NCBI GenBank assembly: GCA_036493735.1
Contig: DASXPH010000085.1
Span: forward strand, 196,813 to 260,812
Origin: AG2 sp036493735
GTDB lineage: Bacteria; Gemmatimonadota; Gemmatimonadetes; Gemmatimonadales; Gemmatimonadaceae
DNA length: 64,000 bases
Direction: 5' to 3'
Shown here: positions 42,831 through 50,557 of the stretch, piece by piece
Layout of the letters: the number at the start of each line of letters is the position of its first letter
Position numbering within the stretch: the first letter of the stretch is position 1
The notes under the pieces: model-generated
Database searches by the model: none
What the model was told of the DNA's origin: nothing
What the model saw: the letters and a program-made list of their open reading frames with translations, nothing else
Program-made: the position numbers and the translations under genes

Positions 42831-44921
42831 TCACTTCACCACGAAGGGCAACATCATCCCTGTTCCCATGTGCTCGGCGATGTGACAGTGGAGGAGCCAG
42901 GTCCCCGGGTTCGACATGTCCACGAGCAGGTCCACGGTCTCGCCGGCTGGAATCAGCCCCGTGTCCTTCCACACGAGATTCGGGTTGGGCACTCCATTCC
43001 GCGAAAGAATGAGAAAACGCTGACCGTGCAGGTGGATCGGGTGATCCATCGCGTGCACCGATGTCGGATCGTTGAAGAGGCGGAGCTTCACCACGGAGCC
43101 GCGCTCGAACTCCCAGCGCACGTCCATGTTCTCGCGACCCGTCGCGACGTCGCGCAGGATCCAGCGCACTTCCCTACCCGTCGTGACCCAGTTCGCCATC
43201 GCCATGCCGTCGTTCCAGTCCATCGGCACGTTCAACGAGTTGAGCATCAGCGCAACGGGTTGCGGCAGGTCGTGCGTCTCGAGGCTGAGAATCAGGGTGT
43301 GATCGGGAGGCCGGTCGAAATATCGACGATACCTCGCGAGCTCGGCGGTCACGTCGGAATTCCGGCGAAGGTTCGGGAACTCAATCGCCGCCTCTGACGG
43401 CGCGCCGCCTAACGCAACCGTCACCACGCCAAGCGTGTCCACCACGGCCGCGTAGACGCCGTACATGTGGTCCAGCGCCTGGACGCGGTTTGTCAATGCA
43501 ACATTCCCCGAGCTGTCGAAGCGCACGTCCACCACGTAGCGCTCGGCGGGTGCGATGACGACGCTGGACGCCCGCGTCTCATGCTCGAATTTCCCAGCGT
43601 CGGAGGCCACGACCTTCATCCGGGCGCCCGCGCCGAAGGACAGATTGTAGACGCGGGCATTCGAGGCGTTGGTGAAGTAGTAGCGCACCACTTCGCCTCG
43701 GCGGACCGCGAGCGAATAACGAGGCTCGCCGTTGACGAGGAAGACGTTGCCCCAACGCCCCATCAGCGCGTTCGTCGGGGAGGCTTCGCCGTACGGCGCG
43801 AGACCGGCGTCGTCCAGCAGCAGATCGTCGAGCGCGAGCACCTCCTCGCGGTCCACCTTTGGAAGCCATGGTGCACTCGCGGATTCGGCGACGAGGATGT
43901 TCCCGTACAGACCGAGGTCCTGCTGGATGTCCTCCCGCACGTGCGGATGGTACCAGTAGATGCCAGCATCGCGGAAATGCACGCGATAGAGGAAGCGTCC
44001 GCCCGGGGGCACGGGAGCCTGTGTCACGTCTGGCACACCGTCGAAATGGTTGTCGAGACGCACGCCGTGCCAGTGCACCGTCGTCGGCTGGTCGAGCGCA
44101 TTCGTGAGCTCGACAACCATCGTCGCGCCGCGCGTCGCGCGAATGAGTGGACCCGGGTACTGCCCGTTGAAGCCGTACATCACGAGCGACCGCCCGGCGA
44201 TGGTGCGTTTGACGAGGGCCGCCGTCAGACGGAGCGTATCACCATCCCGAATCTCCACTATCTGCCGAGGCACAGCGAGCGGGACGTCCGCGCGGGCAGG
44301 CGGCAGCCAAGGCTCCGCCGACGGCACGAGGTGGCGCATCCCGGGCATCGTCATCGCACCACCAGATGGCATTGGCTGCATGGGCCACACGGCGGCGCTG
44401 TGCTCGTGCCCCTGCGTCATCGGCGCGCCCGGGGCGACGGCCTGCATCAGGTCGCGATGCGCGAGAAGTCGCGCGCCCGGCGACGTGCCGCGCAGCACGA
44501 TGCGGCCGCTCCGCTCCCGTGCCTTCGCCGAGGGCTCGGCGGTGATGATCACGCGAAACTGTTCGCGCGTGACTTCGCCTAACGATATGCGGCCATTCCG
44601 GACGACGCCAAGGTTGACCGCGCTGTCCATCGTCACTGTGTATGCCCATGCGACATACGTCGTGAACGCGCCCAGTGAGCTGGGCGCCGGCAGTCCCCGC
44701 ACGCGCGCGACGAGACCATAGCGCGGCGCGCCGTCCCGCGTCACGGCGACGCCGAAGGGTCCAACAATCGGTTGGAGCTCGAGACTACCCGACACACCCG
44801 ACAACTCGGGCGGCGCGACGAGCTCCGTGCAATGCAAGACGTCCGCGGGGCAGGAAGCCATTGGGGTCGCCTGCGCATCGACGACTCCAGGTAATAGCAG
44901 CCAGGCGGCAACGACAATCAT
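42831..44921 (-). CDS. exported multicopper oxidase
   Basis: A 696-residue periplasmic laccase/CopA-like oxidase. ATG at 44921 gives the signal peptide MIVVAAWLLLPGVVDA. The four copper motifs are complete: HWHG (283-286), WYHPH (323-327), HPIHLHG near 632 and HCHIAEHMGTGM near 674, which holds the type 1 copper ligands. The first 200 residues are a separate beta-rich domain and a Met/His-rich segment (167-197: MTQGHEHS, MQPMPSGGAMTMPGMRH) that may bind copper. Such oxidases oxidise Cu(I), Mn or phenolic substrates. A nonamer repeat block separates it from the GH9 gene. Confidence 0.92.
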   Translation of the reverse strand: MIVVAAWLLLPGVVDAQATPMASCPADVLHCTELVAPPELSGVSGSLELQPIVGPFGVAVTRDGAPRYGLVARVRGLPAPSSLGAFTTYVAWAYTVTMDSAVNLGVVRNGRISLGEVTREQFRVIITAEPSAKARERSGRIVLRGTSPGARLLAHRDLMQAVAPGAPMTQGHEHSAAVWPMQPMPSGGAMTMPGMRHLVPSAEPWLPPARADVPLAVPRQIVEIRDGDTLRLTAALVKRTIAGRSLVMYGFNGQYPGPLIRATRGATMVVELTNALDQPTTVHWHGVRLDNHFDGVPDVTQAPVPPGGRFLYRVHFRDAGIYWYHPHVREDIQQDLGLYGNILVAESASAPWLPKVDREEVLALDDLLLDDAGLAPYGEASPTNALMGRWGNVFLVNGEPRYSLAVRRGEVVRYYFTNASNARVYNLSFGAGARMKVVASDAGKFEHETRASSVVIAPAERYVVDVRFDSSGNVALTNRVQALDHMYGVYAAVVDTLGVVTVALGGAPSEAAIEFPNLRRNSDVTAELARYRRYFDRPPDHTLILSLETHDLPQPVALMLNSLNVPMDWNDGMAMANWVTTGREVRWILRDVATGRENMDVRWEFERGSVVKLRLFNDPTSVHAMDHPIHLHGQRFLILSRNGVPNPNLVWKDTGLIPAGETVDLLVDMSNPGTWLLHCHIAEHMGTGMMLPFVVK

Positions 44922-44929
44922 GCGGTATA

Positions 44930-44993
44930 GTCCGCGTCCTCCGCACCTTCGCCGTCCTCCGCGACCTCCGTGCACTCCGCGTCCTCCGCGTCT
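44930..44993. repeat. CCTCCGCGT nonamer-type repeat block
   Basis: Units near CCTCCGCGT/CCTCCGCGA/CTCCGTGCA repeat every nine bases for about 64 bp. It is the reverse-complement class of the GCGGAGGNC repeats at 47001, 47155 and 55763. It fills the gap between the GH9 stop (44998) and the multicopper oxidase start (44921). Confidence 0.6.
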
Positions 44994-44997
44994 CAGT

Positions 44998-46869
44998 TCA
45001 GCTACCGGTTCGGCGCCTCCGACCGCCTACGCGAGCCCTCTTCGGCGCGGCGTCGTTCGCGAAGGACGAGGCGCATGACTCGCGCTGTTCGCAGGTCATG
45101 CCCTCGACGGCGTAGCCCGAGATGAGATAGATGAGACTCGCCGTGCCGTCCATGATCGGTTCGTTCGTCGAGTAGTCACCGATGTCGTCGTGGTAGACGA
45201 TGAAACCGGTATTGAAGCGGGCGTACTCGTCGCTGTCAGTGAGCGTGATGCCCTTCAGGTTCTGGAAGATCGAGCGGTACACAGGTCCGTCGAGGAGGCC
45301 GCCGCGCACCTTGGCGACGCCGAGCGCCTTGGCGACCGCCGAGTGCGGATCGTGCGCCCATACGCCGTCGTTAGGCCAGCCGATGACCATCGACGTGCCC
45401 CAGGGGTTGGTGCCGAGCAGCCAGTCGACGGCGGCCTGTTCGTACTCGCGGTATCTCTGGTCGCCCGTCATCTGGCGATAGAGCATCGCCTGAGTGGCGA
45501 ACGCGGTCATGAGATCGTTCGAGCACCAGATGAAGGGAATGCCGACGCGAAAGCCGTTGTTGGCGCGCGCGACCACGGCGTCCAGTCCGCGGCGATAGTA
45601 ATCCTCCATCTCCCGCTTGATGCCGGGGCCTAACGAGGAGCGCCACGTCTCGTAGTGGCCGTTGTTGTAAAACGGGAACCACTCGTAGTGTCGCGCCGTG
45701 TCCGCGCCCATCCACGGCGTCACCGGCTCGTCTTCAGCGAACGACACGGCCTGGCCGAGGAGCATGCGGTCGCCGGTGAGAGCGTACAGCTCCGCGGCGG
45801 CGAGCTCCATGTCGTCTACCCAGTTCGCCTCTTCATAGAAGTACGGGGAGTGGCCAGGCGCCGTCTGACATACGCCGCGGCTCTGGGTGCCTAACACATA
45901 CGCGCGAATCGCCTTTTGCTTGAGGGAATCGGCGAGAACGGTGTCGCTCTGGGCCCAGAGCTGGGCGCCGAGCGCGAACGCCGACGCGTACTTGCCGGCG
46001 GTGGACGCCAGGCCCGTCGAACGATTCTTGTACGCGAACAAGCCCTGCGGCTTTCCGGTGCAGGGATAGACAGGGCGCTCTCTGCCCTTCCCCCAGCCAT
46101 AGTCCGAGGAATCAGTCCAGGGAAGATCGAAGTACGTGTGATCGCGATCGTCGGCGACCTGGTTGTACATCTCGCCATAGCTCGGGAACATGCGCTCGAG
46201 CCAGTTGAGACCGTGCCGAGCCTCGTCGAGCACGTCGGGCACTCCGTTCTTGCCTGGCGCGCCACGCCAGTCGAACTCGTCGGCGAACGCCTCGCGGTGG
46301 TCACGCCAGGCGAGGAGCATCATGTACGTCGCGTTGGCGGACGTCGTGACGTACTGCAGATAGTCGGATGCGTCGGCCCAACCGCCGCTCACGTTCACGT
46401 ACTTCACGACGTGACCCGTGTCGTCGATGACGTTGCCGTCATGTATGTGCACGAATTCGCCGATGAGCGGATTCCATCCCGAGCGTTGCTCGCGCATGTA
46501 ATTCAGCAGCGTATCCGCGCCGCCGTCGTACGCGTGCGAGTCGATGCGCAGCTCGCGCGAATTCGTTCCGAACGCCGCCACTCGATACCGTCCCGGCTTG
46601 CGGAACTCGGTGAAATCGAGGCGCCAGGTGCGCTGGCAGGGCCCGAACGCGCCGCTGCTGACGACGGGACGGGGACCGAAGACGGCGCGTCCGCGTTGGT
46701 CGCGGAGGACGAAGGTGCGCGTGACGTGCGTCACCCGCGTCGAATCGAGCCCGCAGGCAACGGCGACTTTGGGCGCGTCAGGCAGGTATCCGACCTGATT
46801 GACGCGAATTACAACTGAGTCGGGTGCGGCGACGAGCCGCAGCGACAGCATTACCGCAAGTGAAATCAT
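44998..46869 (-). CDS. glycoside hydrolase family 9 protein
   Basis: A 623-residue secreted glycosidase. N-terminal Ig-like (CelD_N) strand starts VIRVNQVGYLPDAPKVAVA, typical of GH9 enzymes that carry this module. The catalytic (alpha/alpha)6 barrel shows GGWADASDY (162-170), in which Asp166 and Asp169 match the catalytic base pair, and NEPIMDGTASL near the C-terminus, in which Glu is the expected acid. DEARHGLNWLERMF and GTNPWGTSMVIGWP are family helices. GH9 members cut beta-1,4-glucan or related beta-glucans. The signal peptide is short. The substrate is inferred from the family, and the variant GGWADASDY (canonical GGWYDAGDY) suggests it may not be a standard cellulase. Confidence 0.9.
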   Translation of the reverse strand: MISLAVMLSLRLVAAPDSVVIRVNQVGYLPDAPKVAVACGLDSTRVTHVTRTFVLRDQRGRAVFGPRPVVSSGAFGPCQRTWRLDFTEFRKPGRYRVAAFGTNSRELRIDSHAYDGGADTLLNYMREQRSGWNPLIGEFVHIHDGNVIDDTGHVVKYVNVSGGWADASDYLQYVTTSANATYMMLLAWRDHREAFADEFDWRGAPGKNGVPDVLDEARHGLNWLERMFPSYGEMYNQVADDRDHTYFDLPWTDSSDYGWGKGRERPVYPCTGKPQGLFAYKNRSTGLASTAGKYASAFALGAQLWAQSDTVLADSLKQKAIRAYVLGTQSRGVCQTAPGHSPYFYEEANWVDDMELAAAELYALTGDRMLLGQAVSFAEDEPVTPWMGADTARHYEWFPFYNNGHYETWRSSLGPGIKREMEDYYRRGLDAVVARANNGFRVGIPFIWCSNDLMTAFATQAMLYRQMTGDQRYREYEQAAVDWLLGTNPWGTSMVIGWPNDGVWAHDPHSAVAKALGVAKVRGGLLDGPVYRSIFQNLKGITLTDSDEYARFNTGFIVYHDDIGDYSTNEPIMDGTASLIYLISGYAVEGMTCEQRESCASSFANDAAPKRARVGGRRRRTGS

Positions 46870-47000
46870 GAATCAGAGAGTGCGAGCCGTGCTTCCTTTG
46901 AATATGCGCGGGTGGGCATTCGCGGTGAAGCATTCCGGAATGTCACAAGTCTTGCCCGGTCCGGTGTGCAGCTTACAACGATTGTGGACAGTGCTGGTCA

Positions 47001-47200
47001 CCGGTCCTTACCGCGGAGGGCGCGGAGTGCTCGGAGGTCGCCGAGGACTTCACAAGGCAGAACGCAGAACACGCAGAACACGCAGACAGACGCAGAATAC
47101 GCTGTACTAAAAGAGCCATATTCCGTTTTCATCAAAGGACAATGCTTGGGTTTCCTCCGCGTCCCTCCGTGCACTCCGCGTCCTCCGCGGTAATAACCGG
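47001..47200. repeat. inverted pair of GCGGAG repeats, 200-bp element
   Basis: The 332-bp gap between the GH9 start and the DUF4112 start holds this element. Left arm 47001-47049 (CCGGTCCTTACCGCGGAGG onward) and right arm 47155-47200 are reverse complements, including the flank CCGGTxxTTACCGCGGAGG. The middle has small CGCAGAA/CGCAGAC repeats. The left arm is nearly identical to 55763-55805. No coding region seen. The right arm abuts the DUF4112 start codon (47202). Confidence 0.75.
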
Positions 47201-47201
47201 G

Positions 47202-47657
47202 ATGACAGCGCCTAACGAATCTCTGCGGCGCGTCCGGGCTGTGGCAATTCTACTCGACGACGCGATCCGGGTTCCGGGGACGAACGTCCGCTTCGGCATC
47301 GACCCGCTCGTCGGCCTCGTGCCAGGGCTCGGCGACCTGCTCGGGGGCGTGGCGTCGGCGTACATCATTCTCGAGGCGGCGCGCGCTGGCGCCCCCTCGA
47401 GTGTGCTGCTTCGCATGGCGATGAACGTGGGAATCGATACGATCGTCGGCAGCCTTCCTCTCCTCGGCGACGCTTTCGATTTCGCGTGGAAGTCAAACTC
47501 TCGGAACGCGCGGCTGCTCGCTCGTCACGTCGAGACGCCCGTCCAGACCCGCCGCGCGAGTACCGCGCTCGTCGTCCTCCTCCTCGCCGGCGTCGCGGCC
47601 GTCGCGATTGGCGTGTCGGTCCTCACGGTCTACCTGCTGAAGCGGCTGTTCAGCTGA
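47202..47657 (+). CDS. DUF4112 family membrane protein
   Basis: A 151-residue protein. The pattern AVAILLDDAIRVPGTNVRFGIDPLVGLVPGLGDLLGGVA (key: DPLVGLVPGLGD) and the later IGSLPLLGDAFDFAWKSN-like segment (here VGSLPLLGDAFDFAWKSN) identify DUF4112. The first membrane segment covers LVGLVPGLGDLL and the last is VVLLLAGVAAVAIGVSVLTVYLL. Role unknown. The start ATG at 47202 was chosen because the longer frame runs through the repeat arm; the real ribosome-binding site is not obvious because the repeat occupies its place. Confidence 0.85.
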   Translation: MTAPNESLRRVRAVAILLDDAIRVPGTNVRFGIDPLVGLVPGLGDLLGGVASAYIILEAARAGAPSSVLLRMAMNVGIDTIVGSLPLLGDAFDFAWKSNSRNARLLARHVETPVQTRRASTALVVLLLAGVAAVAIGVSVLTVYLLKRLFS

Positions 47658-47774
47658 GGAAAACCACACGTCCGAAAAGAAATGTGATGCTCATTCTCTA
47701 AATTTTCCGCGACCCTCCGTGTACTTCGCACCTCCGCCCGAACCGGTGTTGCGCGTCACACCGTATCTCGTATT

Positions 47775-48059
47775 TTGGCGCTCCCCGACAAACATGAGTA
47801 TCCAGTGGAGCACGAAATCGAGATCGCAGGCGCGGCGCCGACGAAAACATTCGCATTGCATTGGGCCGAGGGCGCGACGATTCCTGGCGTCGCCTTCGCT
47901 CGCGCGTCACACGTTCGCATCATGGGCGGCGCTTTCGCGGACGAGTGCGGCTCGGTGCTCGATCTCATCTGTGTCGAGCCCGAGCCGTGCTACCGCGTCG
48001 CGGTCGACGCGTCTCGTGTAACATTCGAGGTCGCCCAATCGTCGCTCGACCGGCTATAA
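47775..48059 (+). CDS. hypothetical protein, TTG start
   Basis: A possible 94-residue protein with strong third-position GC bias in this frame. It starts with TTG, no clear ribosome-binding site. It is acidic and contains two cysteine pairs (DECGSVLDLICVEPEPC). Not recognised. Ends 13 bp before the glycosyltransferase start. It could be an independent small gene or chance coding. Confidence 0.45.
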   Translation: MALPDKHEYPVEHEIEIAGAAPTKTFALHWAEGATIPGVAFARASHVRIMGGAFADECGSVLDLICVEPEPCYRVAVDASRVTFEVAQSSLDRL

Positions 48060-48072
48060 CAACCGAGCTCGT

Positions 48073-49725
48073 GTGATCGGCCGGCGCGGTCGCTCGTCTT
48101 ATTCGGTGACCGCAAGACCCAGCACCTCCTTTGCACCAGCTGCTCGCGTCTGGCGGGGCGTTGCGCTCGGCGTCGCGATACTCGCCGCGCTCGCGATCGC
48201 CAGCACGCGCAACACCTTCAGTAACACCTTCGACGAGCCCGCGCATATCGCCGCGGGAGTCGAGTGGCTGAGTGGTCATTACGAGTACGATGCGGCGCGT
48301 CCGCCGCTGGGACGCATCGCCGCGGGCATCGGTCCCTGGCTGCGCGGCGAACGTGCCGTCGCCGCCGCCTCACCGAACGAAGAGGGCACGCGCATTCTCG
48401 GCCGCGGCCCCCACTATCGCACCACGCTCGCCTTCGCCCGACTCGGTGAGCTTCCGTTTTTCCTGCTGCTGTGCGGCGTCGTCTGGGCATGGGGGCGGCG
48501 TCTCACCGACGAACGCGGCGGTGCCATCGCCGTGCTGCTCGCCGCGTCCAATCCAAACGTTCTCGCTCACGCTGCGCTCGCGACGACGGACATCGCGACG
48601 GCCGCGACGGTCGTCGCCGCGCTCTATGCGTTCGTGTGCTGGCTCGACGAGCCGCGGTGGACCACGGCGCTCGCGTTAGGCATCACGATCGGCCTGGCGT
48701 TCACTACCGACTACTCGGCGATCGCGATGCTCTGTCTGGCCTTCCCCGCGATGTACAGCATTCGGGGGCGGCCACGGAGCGCGTCGCTGTGGGGCGATTA
48801 TCCCAGCTGGCGCAAGCTGCTCGCATTCGGCATTCCCTTTCTCGCCGCGGCCGTCACCGGTTGGGCGGTGTACGGCTTCAGCAGCGGTCGCCTCGTGGAC
48901 GCGGTGCCGATCGTCGTGCCCGCGCCAGCCTGGTTCCGCGGGTTCGCCAGCTACGCGAGCGACGCGTCGATCACGCCACCGGCATTTCTCTTCAGCGAGC
49001 GCTCGATGAGCGGCTGGTGGTACTACTATCCCGTCGCGCTCCTCGTGAAGACGCCGCTGCCGCTGCTCCTGTTCGGCGTGCTCGGCGCGGCGGCGGCGCT
49101 CCGGGATCTCGTTAGGCACGTGCACGTGGAGGAGGGAGCTCCGCTCGTTGCCGCGGCCGCGATCGTCGTTGCCGTCGCTCTCGGCGGCGACGATACCGGC
49201 ATTCGGCTGGTGCTGCCCGTTTTCGGCCCGCTCGCGGTGCTCGGCGCCGTCGCCGCGGTCGAGCTCTGGGACCGCGGCGCCGCGAGCGCGCCCGCTCGTC
49301 GGCTCGTGCGCGTCATCGTCACCGCGACGCTCATCGCGTCGGTCGTCGTGCCGATGCGCGCACATCCCGATCACCTCGCGTACTTCAATCCGATCGCTGG
49401 CGATCAGCCTGAGCTGATTCTCGTCGACAGCAATCTCGATTGGGGACAGGATCTGTATCGCCTCGGCACGGCGATGAAAGCCATGCGCATCGACTCCGTG
49501 GCGGTCGCGTATTACGGCTCGGCGGGTCTCGATGCCGCCGGGGTGCGCAACGCCCGCGTGCTCGCCGCGGCGGAGCGTCCCACCGGCTGGATCGCTGCGA
49601 GCCAGACGATGCTGGCCGGCGTCGGCGGAGACGGCGCCTATGAATGGCTGAACGAGCTGCGGCCGGTAGGACGTGTCGGCGCGTCGTTGGTTCTCTACTA
49701 CGTTCCCCCGCGACGACGCCGTTGA
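48073..49725 (+). CDS. GT39-like membrane glycosyltransferase
   Basis: A 550-residue integral membrane protein with about ten hydrophobic segments. STRNTFSNTFDEPAHIAAGVEWL matches the first extracytoplasmic loop of dolichyl-phosphate-mannose-protein mannosyltransferase-like (PMT_2/GT39) enzymes: it has the Asp-Glu pair that acts as metal/catalytic site. RPPLGRIAAG, DIATAATVVAALYAFVCW and YYYPVALLVKTPLPLLLFG (the typical YY-P-K loop) follow. Near the C-terminus lies VDSNLDWGQDLYRLG, also frequent in these proteins. Donor is likely a polyprenyl-phosphate sugar, acceptor unknown. Start GTG. Alone on its strand. Confidence 0.85.
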   Translation: MIGRRGRSSYSVTARPSTSFAPAARVWRGVALGVAILAALAIASTRNTFSNTFDEPAHIAAGVEWLSGHYEYDAARPPLGRIAAGIGPWLRGERAVAAASPNEEGTRILGRGPHYRTTLAFARLGELPFFLLLCGVVWAWGRRLTDERGGAIAVLLAASNPNVLAHAALATTDIATAATVVAALYAFVCWLDEPRWTTALALGITIGLAFTTDYSAIAMLCLAFPAMYSIRGRPRSASLWGDYPSWRKLLAFGIPFLAAAVTGWAVYGFSSGRLVDAVPIVVPAPAWFRGFASYASDASITPPAFLFSERSMSGWWYYYPVALLVKTPLPLLLFGVLGAAAALRDLVRHVHVEEGAPLVAAAAIVVAVALGGDDTGIRLVLPVFGPLAVLGAVAAVELWDRGAASAPARRLVRVIVTATLIASVVVPMRAHPDHLAYFNPIAGDQPELILVDSNLDWGQDLYRLGTAMKAMRIDSVAVAYYGSAGLDAAGVRNARVLAAAERPTGWIAASQTMLAGVGGDGAYEWLNELRPVGRVGASLVLYYVPPRRRR

Positions 49726-49744
49726 TTGGGGGAATGATTCTACT

Positions 49745-49784
49745 CACCACGAAGGATCGCGACGTCGCGATCCCTCCCTGGTGC
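49745..49784. terminator. palindrome-centred hairpin between convergent genes
   Basis: A perfect 20-bp palindrome (GGATCGCGAC 49754-49763 and its complement 49764-49773) with flanking CACCA/TGGTG pairs (49745-49784). It lies between the convergent glycosyltransferase and NAD(P)-binding genes, so it can end either transcript. Confidence 0.6.
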
Positions 49785-49809
49785 GAGGACGCGTCAACAA
49801 AAAACTCGG

Positions 49810-50469
49810 TTATGCAATCGCGATCTCCCACGACTCCATAACCCTCACCCCGCTCCCCCGCTCGCTCGCCGCGCGCACCATCGCCATCGCCACCGCGCGC
49901 GCTTCGACCGGCTTGAACGCGCGCGGGACGAGCGGTCCGAGCCAACGCGTGACCCGTTTGGCAACCTCCTCACCCAGCCTCAGCTCGGCACGTGGGCCGA
50001 GCAACAGCGACGGCCTGATGATCGTCAGTCGCGGATAGCTCAGTCCCTTGAGGGCGTCTTCGAGCTCGCCCTTGACGCGATTGTAGAAGACGCGGGACTT
50101 GGTATTGGCACCGAGTGCGCTCACGACGAGGAAGTGGTTGCAGCCGTGTCGGCGCCCGAGCTTGGCGAACGCCAGCGGGTACTCGTAGTCCACCGTCCGG
50201 AAGCGCGTCCGCGATCCTGCCTGGCGGATGGTCGTGCCGATCGTGCAGAGAATCGCATCGACGCTGAACAGCGCGTCGTACTCGTTGAGATGATCGAAGT
50301 CCACGACGTGCGTCTCCAGCTTGGGCGACCGCACGTCCGGCGAGAGAGGACGACGCGTCACGACGATTATGCGCCCGAACGCATTGTCGGCGAGGAGGAG
50401 GCGCAGGCATTCGCGCCCCACGAGCCCCGTCGCGCCGACCAGCAACACCGAGAGCGGTGAATCGGGCAC
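49810..50469 (-). CDS. NAD(P)-binding protein, HTATIP2/YwnB-like
   Basis: A 219-residue short-chain NAD(P)-binding protein, GTG start. The dinucleotide loop GATGLVGRECL is near residue 12. SYPRLTIIRPSLLLGPR, CNHFLVVSALGANTKSRVFYNRVKGELE are the conserved segments of the HTATIP2-type atypical SDR family; the Y-x-x-x-K pair is in YNRVKGE. Usually NADPH oxidoreductases or NAD(P)H sensors; substrate unknown. No operon partner. Confidence 0.85.
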   Translation of the reverse strand: MPDSPLSVLLVGATGLVGRECLRLLLADNAFGRIIVVTRRPLSPDVRSPKLETHVVDFDHLNEYDALFSVDAILCTIGTTIRQAGSRTRFRTVDYEYPLAFAKLGRRHGCNHFLVVSALGANTKSRVFYNRVKGELEDALKGLSYPRLTIIRPSLLLGPRAELRLGEEVAKRVTRWLGPLVPRAFKPVEARAVAMAMVRAASERGSGVRVMESWEIAIA

Positions 50470-50557
50470 TATTTAGCGAATCCTCACACCGGCCATGTCA
50501 CGCTCCACTACGGGAACGTGATAAACCTGCCCAATGCCTGGCTGATTGGCAACGAAC

